Notes: generated from the sequence alone by a model not told the origin. Shown: positions 44,697-56,558, counted from the stretch's first letter. The stretch: DNA of 64,000 bases from Acarospora socialis (GCA_025617375.2 JAMYGW020000002.1:1860001-1924000), one strand, 5' to 3'. Made by a program: numbers and translations.

Positions 44697-47490
44697 GGAA
44701 CCGATACGACGACATCAAAATTTTACGCCATCTTCACGAATTTGAGTATACTTGGCGTTCTGGAATATACAAAAGTGCTGACCGCATATCGACCTATTAA
44801 CGAGCTGGACCCTCATCACCATGCGTCACATATACTTTAAAAGAGCCACGCACGGCTGGCATCATTGACTTCATCAGTGGGTCGAAGGGGGACAATGCAA
44901 CTATTTGGTTGGGTGGGGAACAGTTATATGAGTGTACTTTTCATACTGTGTAGTCTTTCATTAATCTAGAGACGCTTGACCAAGTGCTGGTAACGGCGCG
45001 GGAGGCGCATGAAATGCTTGTGCTAGATAGTCAGATACCAAAAATCGCTGCTGTTTGGAAGACAGGACTGCATTACTTCGCTGGTAGCGTGACCTGTATT
45101 TACGTAGAATTCGCAAATGAACGGCATGCTGTATATGGTCTTGGCTTAACTATGGTTTGCTGTTGTGCATGTCATCGACTAAGCCAGTAAGACTCGAGCG
45201 AGTTTCTAATGCACAGTAGACTCTTGCTTCGAATCATCTGCATAGTGCAGGAGACAGTGGATGTATACATCCCTTGGGTTCGTTTCTGGTCTTGGTGCAA
45301 TGAGACCTCTAAAACAAGCCTGTCGCGATATCTCCCCTCCGCTGGCGCTGTACGGAGTTACAGTGGATGGCCATCAATTGTGGTATTTGCGTACATGAGG
45401 CGCTCCTCGCAAATGATGCCTGGGAGCTTGAGATCCTTTGTTTGAGGAGCAATCGCGCGTCCGCTATCAGTTTGACAGGTCCTAGTAAGTATACATCCGT
45501 CTGCGTTGTCATCAGGTTTTAGATATGGACCTGCTGTGCGAGCCGCTGTGCGAGCCGCTGTAGCCTAAACGTGCATTCGGGGAGCGTAAATCCAAGTGTG
45601 CTGTACCTAGCTTGTGCTCAGGTATGCAGTAGTTGGGGAATGTGCCTGTTTGCCTGTGTTGGGGAGTCTCTTTGCTGACAAATCCGGTGTGCAAAATGGG
45701 GTTTAAATATTAAAGTGAAGTGGTTTCTGTCACCAAAGTCCTGGGATGGTCTAGTGGTCCGGCCCACTCGCACCCCCCAGGCCTGAAGCCACCTAAAGAT
45801 ATTGGAATTCGCTCTGTCATATATGGGCGCCCGCCAGTGGCCGCTAATGGCGTCAGTACGGATCGGAAGTAAACGTCCTCACAGAGCCGTTAGGGACAGT
45901 TTCCTATACTAAGACCCTATGAAGTGGTGCGCGCCTCGAGGCCCCGGTTCATAGGCTCTTCTATAGCTTTTGCCATTTTTGGATGTCGAAACCATGGAGT
46001 TGACGGTTCGATTCCTGCGGTGGGCAAACGAATAATTCTTTTTGCTCCTCAGACTTTTAGCACCACCAGCCAGAGCACCTTCCCGCACAGGCCAGTGATG
46101 CTGCGCTTGCTGAATTCGAAATCCAAGCTACCGAAGGCATTAGGTTCATCCGTAACATCGCTACTGTTCTCCACCAGTGTTCCTTGTGTCTTGACTGTTC
46201 TTCCCGTCGCGAAGCACAACATTCACCTCCAACATCCACCATATCCATCAACCTTCCGTACTTCGGCAACTTCTCTCGACACGCCAATCACACAAGGCAT
46301 GAACCGGTGAGAGTATTCGCAACATCGCACCGCATGGTTTTTCCAATACAACGGTGAAGAAATACTTCAGCTAATCGTTCTCGCAGTAAGTATATGGTGT
46401 TTTGAATGTCGCGACGGGCGATGCGCATCTCTGCACCAGCCGTTTCACAGCGGATCGATTCTCCTATACTTCGAGTGCAATAGATTGCTTTTGAACTTAA
46501 TCCGACACACCTAACACCTTACATCCCTCTTGACTAACATGATCCAAAGACACGGCGACCGCAGATCGTATGGACGGCTCGGCCTTCGTCAACCTCTTTC
46601 CGGTACAACCCAAGCAATACAAGCTCTCGAGCTTTTTCAAGCGCTATGACCGGCTCATGTTGTATATTTTTTCCTCCACATATTACGGATATGTCAATGT
46701 CACCCTGATGGCGAGCAACCAATCTTTACAAGCCGCCAGAATATCAGGTGCTCCGGCCGACTCCACCCAGACACAGCCAACGGTGACAGACGAACCCCGG
46801 GTGGTGGTAAGGAATAGATCGAAGGATATACAGGGTCGATGGGGCTCCGGAAACGCTCCGCAACGAACGCTGCTGATGCTCTAACCAGGCAGCAAAGAGT
46901 GCGACCCAGAAGGAACAAACTCCCAGGACAGCGCAGACACAGTCCTAGAACCATCGAAGGCTTCAGGGTCACTTCGAAGCCTGCGAACGTGTACTTCCAT
47001 GGGTTGGAATGGTCCAGCGACAATGGGCTGACGTCTAGAAACGAGGCCGAGGAAAAGTGCAATCCGGACCGAGCCGGGCCTGTTTCACATGCAACTAGCT
47101 GAGAAAGGATTGGTCGCTCTAGGGTTGTGCATTAGGCGGGCAACCGCAAATTCACTATCGCAAGTAATCAACAACAACCGATTTTCAAGGTAATGCGAGC
47201 CCCTGATCGAAGCGCACTGCCTTATTACTACGGCTCCATTACGTTCCTCTGCCACTGTTACGACATTGTGCCGCTTGTAGCACGATTCGGCACTAGAAAG
47301 CTGCTCGTTCGTCATGTGGAAAGCTACGAGGCTACAGCCATGGGAGATATGTCCAGGAAACAGTGTTCATTGTTTATGCTAATCCAGCCACGGTGTATGA
47401 GAAGCCCAGACTCGCAACTCCATGTAGAAGAAAGCCACTACCTAATACAGGGCAAGGAAGGAGACATTATTAGGACTGAAGTGTAGACGG
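44697..47490. other. long gene-poor region
   Basis: 2.8 kb between PRS1 and VMA6 with only short frames. One coherent stretch is listed separately at 46087-46316. A perfect tRNA B-box (GGTTCGATTCC) at 46007 and an A-box-like TGGTCTAGTGG at 45753 are too far apart and do not fold into a tRNA. A tandem CTGTGCGAGCCG repeat occurs at 45535. Confidence 0.45.
46087..46316 (+). other. coherent coding-like fragment, unrecognised
   Basis: In one frame the DNA reads a protein-like stretch (ASDAALAEFEIQATEGIRFI, then TVLHQCSLCLDCSSRREAQ and TISINLPYFGNFSR) with a CxxC..C pattern and an amphipathic helix. There is no convincing start or splice partner, and no family comes to mind. It may be an exon of an unannotated gene or a decayed gene piece. 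Confidence 0.25.
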
Positions 47491-48750
47491 TCAAAACACA
47501 CTAATATAATTCCCGATCCTCTCTTTCTGGTTCTGCGCAATACATTCCGCTATCCAGGTGATGTTTCGGATCTCCTTCAATGCAATTAGTATTTCGTAGA
47601 TAATTCAATTTCTGAAAAACCACTTGCCTGTTCCCTCAACTTCACCCATGCGTAAATTACGGCATGTGTAAACTGTCTTGTGAATGCCAACTTCGAGATC
47701 TCCATTTCCTTCTGGTAGAACATGTCTTCCAAACTTTTGCCGTCGCTACCAGTGCCACCACTCATATTCCCTGCCCCTGACGCACCGACGCCGGTACCTT
47801 GCCCGAGGCCGACCGTATCAAAGTATGTCTTGTAATCGTGGATCCCACTGACCGCGAGCGCGACACCCTCGATATCGTCTGCTCTTGACAGCATTAAAGT
47901 GCCTTCCGGGTAGAGTTTGCCAAACTCCGGATATAGCTTTCGTCTGTCCTGTTTTGACAGCTCGGTGCCGAAAGAGTTCAGCGTGATGTTGATGGCTCTC
48001 CGATCCGCCTCAAATTCTAGCACTTCGGCCATGACCTCCGATGTTGGTGTGTTCTTGAGATCCGGATGCTCGGTAACGAAGCGATAGAAGTCCTCCAGGT
48101 AGTTCTTGTACAAAGTATTTCGTATGATTTCGATGTTGAGTTCGTCCAAGTCCTGGTAGCTTAACGAGCCCTTGAAGTATGGTCCCAACGGCGTTTCTAT
48201 CAGAACCGAGTTGTATAGCTCCTCGATATTTGTCGCCACGCAGAGTACAGGCATCGTCTCAAACCATCCCAAAGGATGACACCGCTCCAACAGCTCCCGA
48301 GTGTCTCGCTCGTGGAGAGTACCGGTAATGAGGAGCGCAACGTTATCGATCATATAGCCGTATGTGAGATATTCCATGAACTTGGCCAGTGACCCAACTG
48401 CTTGCGCCTGCAGATAGCGGAACTCCGCCACCATCTTATCTGTTGTTTTGTTGGCGAGTGCTGAGGTCGATGGATTTGGTGGTAGGGATGCGAGGAAGTC
48501 TCCATAGGCGGGGGACAGTTGGAGTTTGACGTCTACCAAGAAGTCAGTACACCTAGGTATACGTTGCGTCGGACGACCGTACCGTCTATCGTCTGACATT
48601 GCGTGAGATTGCTGTAGTTCTGACCAGTCAACAGGCTGTTGCGATATCCCCGAACGATGCCCTCGATATAACTGCCAGGTCAGTCTGGGACAAAGTGCAC
48701 AGCACATAGCCAACATACCCGCCATTGACGTTAAAAAGAAGCCCCTCCAT
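47491..48750 (-). CDS. VMA6: V-type proton ATPase subunit d (Vma6)
   Basis: Four exons (48750-48719, 48671-48583, 48532-47628, 47574-47491) give 369 residues. The start MEGLLFNVNGGYIEGIVRGY and SLLTGQNYSNLTQC are diagnostic of Vma6, followed by YMIDNVALLITGTLHERD, PLGWFETMP, YKNYLEDFYRFV, FEADRRAINITLNSFGTEL and the C-terminal EIRNITWIAECIAQNQKERI with end YISVF. The last intron has a GC donor (CAG|GCAAGT) and a TACTAAT branch site; reading through it gives a false C-terminus. The protein is the cytosolic d subunit linking the V0 membrane ring to the central stalk of the vacuolar proton pump. A Gly/Ser-rich insert (about residues 275-300) is usual in filamentous fungi. Confidence 0.95.
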
Positions 48751-49007
48751 GTTGAGTTGTTACGATGTTCCCTGCTGGAGTCTTTAATCCTGAGCAACTT
48801 ACGAGTATGCTTGTTCGTGTCATGAGTCGCCTCCAGTCTGATTGGTGTCTGCCGATACCTAAGCTCATGACTAAGCGAGCATTAGCGCACAACCTCGTCT
48901 TTCGAGAAAACTTTCGCAGCTGATTTGCCTAGGGCACAGAGCAGACTCCCTGAAGCGGCTTCTCGAAGCACGAGACCACTCTCTTTTGCGAGCAACTCTA
49001 GGGCAAG
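48751..49007. promoter_or_regulatory. bidirectional promoter, VMA6 / NOP58
   Basis: 257 bases between divergent start codons of two housekeeping genes. No TATA box is evident. Confidence 0.6.
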
Positions 49008-51331
49008 ATGACGCTTTTTATTTTGACGGAGACGAGCGCGGGTTATGCACTACTCAAAGCGAAGGACAAGAAACTTCTCAAGCGGGACGATTTGGCCTCA
49101 GAAACTGAGAGTGCAGAGGGAATATGTAGTTTGTAAGTCTATGTTACGTCCTTATGCACTGAGCTTTCGCTGAAGCTGTTGCGCTCGACCAATTGGGATC
49201 TAGAACTGACACTGCGTTTGTGCCGGCAGGCTGAAGTTGAAGGACTTCCAGAAATTCGATAGTGCAGCAACAGCGTTGGAGGAAGTCTCCGCTTTGGTAG
49301 AGGGGAAGGTCACATCTCGGCTTGCATCATTGCTTGATTCTATCAAAGACGAGAAAAAAGTGTCTCTGGCGGTCGCGGATCCCAAGCTCGGTACAACTGC
49401 AGTGGTTTGGCCGGTTCTACATCATAGGATCTAACACAGTATCAGGCAATGCGATCAACAAACTTCCTCAGCTCTCAATTACACCAATATCCGACTCCAC
49501 GACCAACGATCTCTATCGCGCCATCCGAAATCACCTGCCTTCGCTCATTCCCGGTTTACTACCGCAAGACATCTCGACCATGTCTCTGGGTCTCTCCCAT
49601 TCGCTCTCGAGACATAAGCTCAAATTCTCGCCGGACAAAGTGGATACCATGATCGTACAAGCTATTGCGCTACTGGATGATCTGGATAAGGAGCTAAATA
49701 CCTACGCCATGCGCGTCAAAGAGTGGTATGGTTGGCATTTCCCGGAGATGGGCAGGATTGTGAACGACAATCTCGCGTATGCTAGGGTTATAATACAAAT
49801 GGGAATGAGGACAAACGCCGCAAATTCGGACTTGGCAGAGATATTACCCGAGGAGATCGAAACAGCCGTGAAAGCGGCAGCGGAGGTATCCATGGGTACT
49901 GAAATCACTACCGAAGATCTAGACAACATCCAGGCGCTTGCGGAACAAGTAGTCAGCTTCACGGAATACCGACAACAGCTCTCGAGTTATCTGTCGGCTC
50001 GAATGACCGCCATCGCACCGAATCTGACGACACTAGTTGGCGAGCTCGTCGGCGCACGGTTGATTGCGCATGCGGGGAGTTTGATGAACCTCGCCAAGAG
50101 CCCAGCCAGTACCATTCAGATTCTCGGTGCAGAAAAAGCTTTGTTCCGAGCGCTCAAGACAAAACACGATACGCCAAAATATGGTCTTATCTATCACGCA
50201 TCACTGATCGGACAGGCGACAGGCAAGAACAAGGGCAAGATCGCTAGGATGTTGGCCACGAAAGCAGCACTCGGTCTGCGTGTGGATGCTCTGGCTGACT
50301 GGAGTGCGGAGGGTGAGGGCAAAGGAGATCATGTCACCGAAGAGGAGAAGTCCGCGCTCGGGGTTGAGGGAAGACTCAAGATTGAGAGAAGATTGGCGGG
50401 TCTTGAAGGTAGACCACTACGACCTAAAGGTGTAGCGATTGGGCCAAATGGGTTGGTGGGAAGCACTCCCGGCAAATGGGAGGTGAAAGAAGCGAGGAAG
50501 TACAATGCAGACGCTGATGGTTTAGCTGGCGATGAGCCAGCAGCTGCGGCGCCTGCAGCGAAGAAGACCGGAAAGGAGAAAAGCAAAGACGTGAAAATGA
50601 TCGAGGAAGTTGATGAGAGTGACGGAGGCGAGAAGTCGGAGGATGATGCCTCGGAAAGTGAGGAGGAAGAGACCGACGAAAATGAAGATGTTGAGATGGA
50701 AGACGAACCAACCGCCGAGCCTGCCCCTACACCGAAAGCGGCGCCTCCAGCTGTTGCATCTTCAATTACAAATGGGAGAACCTCCAACGGAGATGATAAA
50801 TCAGACACACTTTCTACTGTATCAGCAGACACACCAGATTCGCCTCCTTCACCCACTCAGCAGGAAACGAACTGGCAATCTTCCATCCTAGGCAACACCA
50901 AAGACGCCAAGAAGGCTCGCAAGAAGGAGCGTCACCAGCGCCGATTGGCCATGTCAGAAGAGAAAAGCAAGAAGAAAGCCATCCGAAACGCCAAGCTCGC
51001 CCGAAAGCTTGACCGGAAAGAACGGAGGCTGAAGAAACAGGCACAAGTAGAGCGAAGGGAAGAGAGGGACGAACAGATGTACGGAAAGCTTGCGAAACAA
51101 GCGGGATTGAGCATTCCAAGGTACAAGCGAAAGCTCGAGAGGGGTGAGATCAAATTCAATGCCGATGGTACACCCGAAGCCATCAGCAAGAAGGAGATCA
51201 AGAAGGCGAAGAAGGAGGCAGAGAAGGCCACAGGTGCAGATGCCGGCGGAAAGAAGAGGAAGCGGGAGGACGATGTGCCTGAGACGGTGGACAAGTCGGA
51301 GAAAAAGAAAAAGAAGAAGATCAAGGAATAA
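49008..51331 (+). CDS. NOP58: box C/D snoRNP core protein Nop58
   Basis: Three exons (49008-49132, 49230-49390, 49446-51331) give 723 residues. The start [20 protein letters not shown] and [17 protein letters not shown] are the Nop58 N-terminal domain. A coiled-coil region and the NOP domain follow: [32 protein letters not shown] and [20 protein letters not shown]. Nop58 is a core protein of box C/D snoRNPs that guide rRNA 2'-O-methylation in the nucleolus. The C-terminus is unusually long for the family (yeast 511 residues): an acidic tract, a Ser/Pro linker, then a Lys/Glu-rich segment with [15 protein letters not shown] and [17 protein letters not shown], ending in the usual KKKKKKIKE. The middle of the tail may be a lineage-specific extension. 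Confidence 0.93.
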
Positions 51332-51699
51332 TCGGTTTAGGTTGCTTGTTATTGCCATGTTTGCAGCTTCTTCTCTATGGCTGATTTGGTAGCTTCCAGT
51401 GCCTCTGGTTGGCAATCTGTGGTATGGCCGACATTTGTGAGATAATCTCAGGCGTAGAAGGGGTTCGGAATGCCTTGCCATAGCTGTTAAATAGTTGCTG
51501 TACAGTCAATCTACTCAGGAAGCTTATATAGTTAATGCCCTACATGAAGTTTGTAGGGTTGGAGGAACTCCACCGCCTTTAAATCTCCGCCGTAGCGTTG
51601 ATTTTCTGCCCAACTTTGTCATAAGCCTCCAGCCTAAGGTATAATTGCCCTGCATATCCACCCATCAGAGATCTCCACGTTCCTACCAGCACTTCCAAA
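51332..51699. other. short intergenic region
   Basis: Between NOP58 and RPC17, both on the plus strand. Nothing recognised. Confidence 0.5.
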
Positions 51700-52319
51700 A
51701 TGAAGGTCTGTTCCCTTCCACAATCCAATCAAGCCAGTTCCACAAAGCAATCCTCTAACGGTACCCACCAGATCCTCGAAACGCAATCCGCGACCCTAAC
51801 AAACTACGAAGTCCTCAAGCACCTCGAAACCATACACTCCACAACCAACCCCACTAGCCCGGGAACCTCCACCAACACACCCTCACCCACTCCCATGAAA
51901 AGCGGAAACCTGGAGACCGTTGTCAAAGAGGTGACTCTTCCCCTCCCTATCCGCCTCCCTTTCCACACCACCCCCCCTCAGACCCCTCCATTCACGACCC
52001 ACAACTAACTCCAACTTCCCACATGCAGCTAACCGACTACCTCCTCCTCACGCCCTCCACGCCCTTAACGCCTCCATCTCCCTACACCGAGTCCACGATC
52101 CGCAACTTACTCGAAGCGCTGAGGGAGTACGAGCTGACGAAGGCGGAACTGGTGATGATCCTGAACTTGCGGCCCGATAACGCGGGGGTCTTGGATTGTG
52201 TGGTGGAGGAGCTGGATCAAAGGTTTAGTGAGGTGGAACAGGAGGCCATTTTGGGGGTCATGAGCGGGGTGCTCGGTGCGCCGCCGGGGGTAGAGGGGGA
52301 GGGGAAGGAGGGGGGTTAG
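51700..52319 (+). CDS. RPC17: RNA polymerase III subunit Rpc17/RPC9 (CRCP family)
   Basis: Three exons (51700-51705, 51772-51930, 52029-52319) give 151 residues; the first exon is just ATG AAG. Spliced, the protein starts MKILETQSATLTNYEVLKHL, then has GNLETVVKE|LTDYLLL and the conserved C-terminal block LLEALREYELTKAELVMILN LRP with a final helical segment (VVEELDQRF). This is the Rpc17/CRCP HRDC-like fold that pairs with Rpc25 in the stalk of RNA polymerase III and contacts the initiation factor TFIIIB. A Ser/Thr/Pro-rich loop separates the two conserved parts. The tiny first exon is supported by frame and splice signals and by the conserved MKI-LE start. Confidence 0.85.
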
Positions 52320-52550
52320 TATTGGGGGCAGGAGGAGATTATTGGTGGGCGATGGAAGGCGACTGAGATGGGGAGGGAAGGCACTACGTTTTTGGATGGT
52401 ATCATGGACGGGCCATATAGCGACGTGTTCGGCATTGCGTGGCGTTGGGGATATGGATGGAATGCATGGCTTGGTTATATACCCTCCTGCTGGATAGTTT
52501 GCGCTGACGAATTGGATTGCCTTGTGGAGGTATCAAGCTATGGACGCTCT

Positions 52551-54393
52551 CTAGACAATAGTACTCGTGGGAGCTTCCCTAGTGGTCCCATTCGCAGTCT
52601 CCAGCCCTTTCCTGGCGGCATACTTCGCATTCACAATACCCACGCTCTCCATCCGCGGCCTTTGCAAGATAGGGACATAGCGACCCGCTAGCCGCGGCGC
52701 GTTGCCGCCATCGAAAATCTTCTGACTGCTTGCCCGCGCCTTGCTGCTCTGCTGCTTAATGGACTGGACTTGGACGTTGTTAGGCGAGTTGCCTTGCCCG
52801 GCCACGACATCGAGCAGCATGCCCGCGAGCACTTCGTCGATTTTTCGTCCTCGCCACACCCTCCATAGATCGTCCACGACACCACCCATCCCGTATTTGC
52901 CTCTCCCAGAGCCGGTCGCGATGCCGTTTTCGGTACCTATCTGGTCCCCAACGTAGACCCAGTCCAGGGCGTCTCTTCGACTGGCGTCCCCTTCGGATGG
53001 GAAGATACAGTCCCATAGAACCAGTGGTGCATCGTCCGCAAGTTCGTACTTCGGTTTTGTCGGATTGTTCTGCACGTCCAGAAGGGCGGGGACTACGGAA
53101 GGCGATTCGAGACCTTGTCCGATGAGGAAGAGGATGGCAGCCATGTGGCGGACTTGATGCCAGAGGAAAGCAGAGCCGTGCACGGTGAAGGTGTAGACTC
53201 GAGGTGTTGAAAATGCTTCTTCCGATGCAGACTCTTTCGAGGTGGGTTCTGAATTGCGAGCCCCTTCAAACATTCGAAAGTCCGGATCCACAATGTACCT
53301 GATGGGACCCATGTTTGGGTCTACAGTCTCGATATCTGCATGAAAGATGCGCCTTTCAAAGTTAGTGATCTGCTTGCTCGCATCCACTTTGCAGAAGTTT
53401 CTGAAGTCGTGCAAGCCCACGAAATGACGTGCTCCCTGACGCATGGCTTCGATATCGAACCACCCTTCTCTCCTCCGCTGGCCATATCGTGGATTGGCTG
53501 GAATTCCTTGAGAGCCGGGCACAGGCGCAAAGGCGGGCTGGGTAAAGAAGTATCGGTAACGGCGCTCTCTACACGAGAAGCGTGCACTGAAACCAGTGGG
53601 CGGGTTAGGACACCAAGCGAGGATTCGGATGTCTTCGGGCAATAGTCGGTTGAGTATCTGGGTGTATGGCAGTTCGTCGTTGATGTCATGAAAGGGGCGA
53701 GCATGGTCATGGTTGGTACCAGGAACGAGCAACTCGCTGGTAAGGTCTTCGTTCGAAGAACTAGAGTCAAGGCGGATGGCATCGATTTGTGTGACCTTTT
53801 CTAGCTCTTGTGCGTGTCTCGATGCTTCGCCAGAACTTTGGTCGTGATCTACCACGTTTTGGCGCACTTGAGGACGATTGCTCCTGACCCTAATACCGAT
53901 GACTTGCCCAAACGCGCTGACACCTTTGTCCGTCCTGCCGCACTTTGAGTACCCGCACCCTTCCCAGCTGACTTCCTCCAGCTGAGACGTATTAGATATT
54001 GTAGGGCTTATTAAGCGCGCCTTCTTCAGAGCCCTCCATAATTCTTCTTCTATCGTTGGAAGAGGCGTCTTACTCTTCGCATGGTGCTCAAAACCATTGT
54101 AGCGCTGTCCAAGGTATGCGAACTTGAGAGCGATGAGACGGGTGGAGTACCTGGTAGGATCGAATTCGCGATCCGCGCGAGGGTTTCTTGGGCGTAAAGG
54201 TGCTGAGGATAGGGCCGTCGGTAATGTCGAGGACGAATTCGCATTGAGTCTAATTATATGTCAACGTTCTCGAACCTATGCGCAAAGCTACCTACCTTAC
54301 TGCCTACCCTTCCAATTGCTGCTCGAGCTGTGTCACCCTCTCGATTAGGCTGTCATTACTCCATTTTGAGTAGTCTGGTTGTTGCACGGCCAT
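52551..54393 (-). CDS. PUS3: tRNA pseudouridine(38/39) synthase Pus3/Deg1
   Basis: Two exons (54393-54308, 54249-52551) give 594 residues. A short N-terminal helix (SNDSLIERVTQLEQQLEG) leads to TRYSTRLIALKFAYLGQRYN. The catalytic Asp is in YSKCGRTDKGVSAFGQVIGI. Further TruA-family blocks are RYRYFFTQPAFAPVP, GARHFVGLHDFRNFCKVD, TFTVHGSAFLWHQVRHM and AAILFLIGQGLESPSVV. The enzyme converts U38/U39 in tRNA anticodon arms to pseudouridine. An upstream in-frame ATG at 54507 would add a basic 38-residue leader, possibly organellar. The gene is divergent from the Rho-like gene and convergent with RPC17. Confidence 0.93.
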
Positions 54394-54646
54394 CCCCAAC
54401 TCAGACTGTGGAGCTGCAATATCTTTTAAGCGCCGAGATAGTGGACGAGACACATAAAGCTCTCTGGCTCTCAGTCCTACTCGCAATATCGAATAGAGTC
54501 TGAACATGCTACCCTAACTGCGATTCTAGAGTCGAGCAACAACAGTGACAACCAAGCTTAGTCATCATCAGAGAAAACACCAAGTACGGAGGACCGTAAC
54601 GGGGACAACTTCTACAGCTTTAGAGACCACGAAGCTTCATGAGCTG
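54394..54646. promoter_or_regulatory. bidirectional promoter, PUS3 / Rho-like
   Basis: About 250 bases between divergent start codons. Part of it may be translated if the upstream ATG of PUS3 is used. Confidence 0.45.
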
Positions 54647-55333
54647 ATGGACGAAATCCCCGCAATCTCCATCCTTCTTCTCGGCGATCCGGACTGTGGT
54701 AAGTCGACCTTCCTCTCGTATGTACTCTTATGTCCACCCCCGACCAGCAGATAGCTTATCAACGTCCAAACAGGCGCCTCAGCCAGGGCAAAGATGGTGC
54801 CCGAACGAAAACCACAAACCTCCATCCACTACGGGACCTAGACCAACCATTCGTCTACGACACCCGTTTATACAACCGTTCATATCGATTCGAGTTCTCC
54901 GACACCGCGTCGCCCGAGCACTATACGCTCCTCAAGCCCGATGTTGTCATACTGTGCTTCGATATCACGGACCGGAGGAGTTTAATCAATGTTCAGGAGG
55001 TGTGGAGAAAGGATGTTATTAGGCATTACGCCTATTCGCGCGAGGATATACCTGTTATACTTCTAGGGTTGAAGAGAGACCTGAGAGTTGAGGATGAGCA
55101 CACGATATATCCGCAGGAGGTATTCGCTCGGGTTCATGAGCCATTCGAGAGCTCTGCGCTGACTTCCTTAGGCGTACCGAATTGCTCAGGAGATGCGCTG
55201 CGATCGCTACGCCGAGTGTTCAGCTGTGACGGGGGAGTTGATGAACGAGGTCTTTGAGGACATTGCTAGGACGGCTGCTATGACTACGACGGAAAGAGGA
55301 GGCTTGACTCAAGGTGGTTGCGCAGTTATGTAG
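54647..55333 (+). CDS. divergent Rho-family small GTPase with CaaX end
   Basis: Three exons (54647-54717, 54774-55119, 55172-55333) give 192 residues, typical for Rho. The P-loop is GDPDCGKST. The switch II motif is DTASPEHYTLLKPD instead of DTAGQE. The following strand VVILCFDITDRRSL and helix are Rho-like. The base-specificity motif is GLKRDLR, lacking the usual Asn/Thr of N/TKxD. The G5 motif is ECSAVTGEL. The protein ends in CAVM, a CaaX box for prenylation and membrane attachment. Loss of the Gly-Gln of switch II predicts weak or absent GTP hydrolysis, as in Rnd-type GTPases; that is inference. The family regulates actin, polarity or signalling. The start is the only in-frame ATG giving normal length. 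Confidence 0.85.
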
Positions 55334-56235
55334 ATCGGCCCCTAGTTCGGACAAGTTTCAGTATGTTGCAACGCCTCTTGACAGATTGTCAGAGGCAGTG
55401 CCTACGTTTGAGTGGATGTTCTTGGATTCCACACAGTGTCTCTCGTTGTGGTAATGGATGGAGTCGGTGGTAGGGTGGTTGTTCCGATTATTACAATCGA
55501 CGTATAGCTCATATCATTAATACGATTATCCTTACTAACATATATTAAGTAAAGTTTTTCAATAGTTAGGGATATCATTCCATTGAGACTTTCTTTCTAC
55601 TGCGTCTGCAAGCGGTTCTGATATCCCTAAGTCTCCCTTCGGGCTCCAATCCAATACAGTCAAATCCAGCATTTATGAGAGTCTCCTCATCGTCTAGTAG
55701 ACACCCACAGTTTCAAACAACTGTTGTGATGACTTGGACTGGATAATGAAGGGAAACGGTGCACCTTCAGTTCTGACTTTGCTCTCAACTCCGCTCAAGC
55801 CTACTTCAGCATCGTTGCCCTTCCCTCCTACACCCTTCACTCAGCATACACAAAAGCCTCGACTGCTCTGCAAGCCTACCAAGCCTACAGCCCCCACCAT
55901 GTTCATTCGTGATACGTCCGTCTATCTCCTACGGCTACGGCCCCGAAAGAAATCCCGGCGGAGAAGCTACTGAAGAGAGCACTGCCAATGATTACAAGCA
56001 GGAGCTTACCAGGTGGAGGATTGCCTTTAAAGACAATATGAAGTATGTGCAATGGACTCTCAAAGATGAGGATTGGGCATTAGGGGGCTATGCGAAGTGA
56101 ATGTAAAACCAGCGATCCTGCTAAAGTCCTCATACTTATGCGGTTGAAACATATGGGTAGACGCCGTTGAAGAACTTCAAACGGCATGTACAGTAATGGC
56201 TGGTTAGTGTTTACCGATCCCAAATCAACCACACA
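55334..56235. other. intergenic region
   Basis: Downstream of the Rho-like gene. Two short plus-strand frames (55734-55973 and 55909-56100, the latter ending DEDWALGGYAK) are weak candidates without domains. Otherwise nothing. Confidence 0.4.
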
Positions 56236-56330
56236 TACAGTACTAGTCAGTAAGTGTTTATCCCTCCTGGGTAGGGAAAAATGAGTAAATGTCCACATCC
56301 TGGGATAAACACTTACCGACCGCTACTGTA
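56236..56330 (-). mobile_element. MITE (TACAGTA family), intact copy
   Basis: A 95-base element with 29-base inverted ends (56236-56264 and 56302-56330) starting TACAGTA on both strands; 25 of 29 bases pair. Its reverse complement nearly equals the split MITE at 24980 (core ACATTTACTCATTTT and flanking CCCAGGA). TA ends suggest Tc1/mariner/pogo-type target use. Too short to encode anything. Confidence 0.85.
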
Positions 56331-56493
56331 TCTTAACAAATCAGCCAAAACATCATAATTTAAAGTGAACGTCATATAGACTCAGTTGTATCTTCTTGAC
56401 CTCAAGCTGTTTCATGCTACGCACTCTTTTATTGACATCTAAACAGTGGAAGTTCATTGAGAGTAGAGTGTATCTATTTGTTGGGCTACAATT

Positions 56494-56558
56494 TAGGGCA
56501 GGTAAACACTAACCGACTAGTACTGTAATTAAACATAAGGTAGTACTGTAATTAACAT
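56494..56558 (+). mobile_element. MITE terminus fragment with small duplication
   Basis: GGCAGGTAAACACTAACCG followed by ACTAGTACTGTA matches one end of the TACAGTA MITE family. TAGTACTGTAATTAA then recurs 23 bases further on, a local tandem duplication. No partner end was found, so this is a solo terminus. Confidence 0.6.

Noticed and set aside
45740-46030. tRNA gene from TGGTCTAGTGG and GGTTCGATTCC boxes
   Set aside because: The boxes are about 250 bases apart, the T-arm stem has two mispairs, and no anticodon arm can be drawn.
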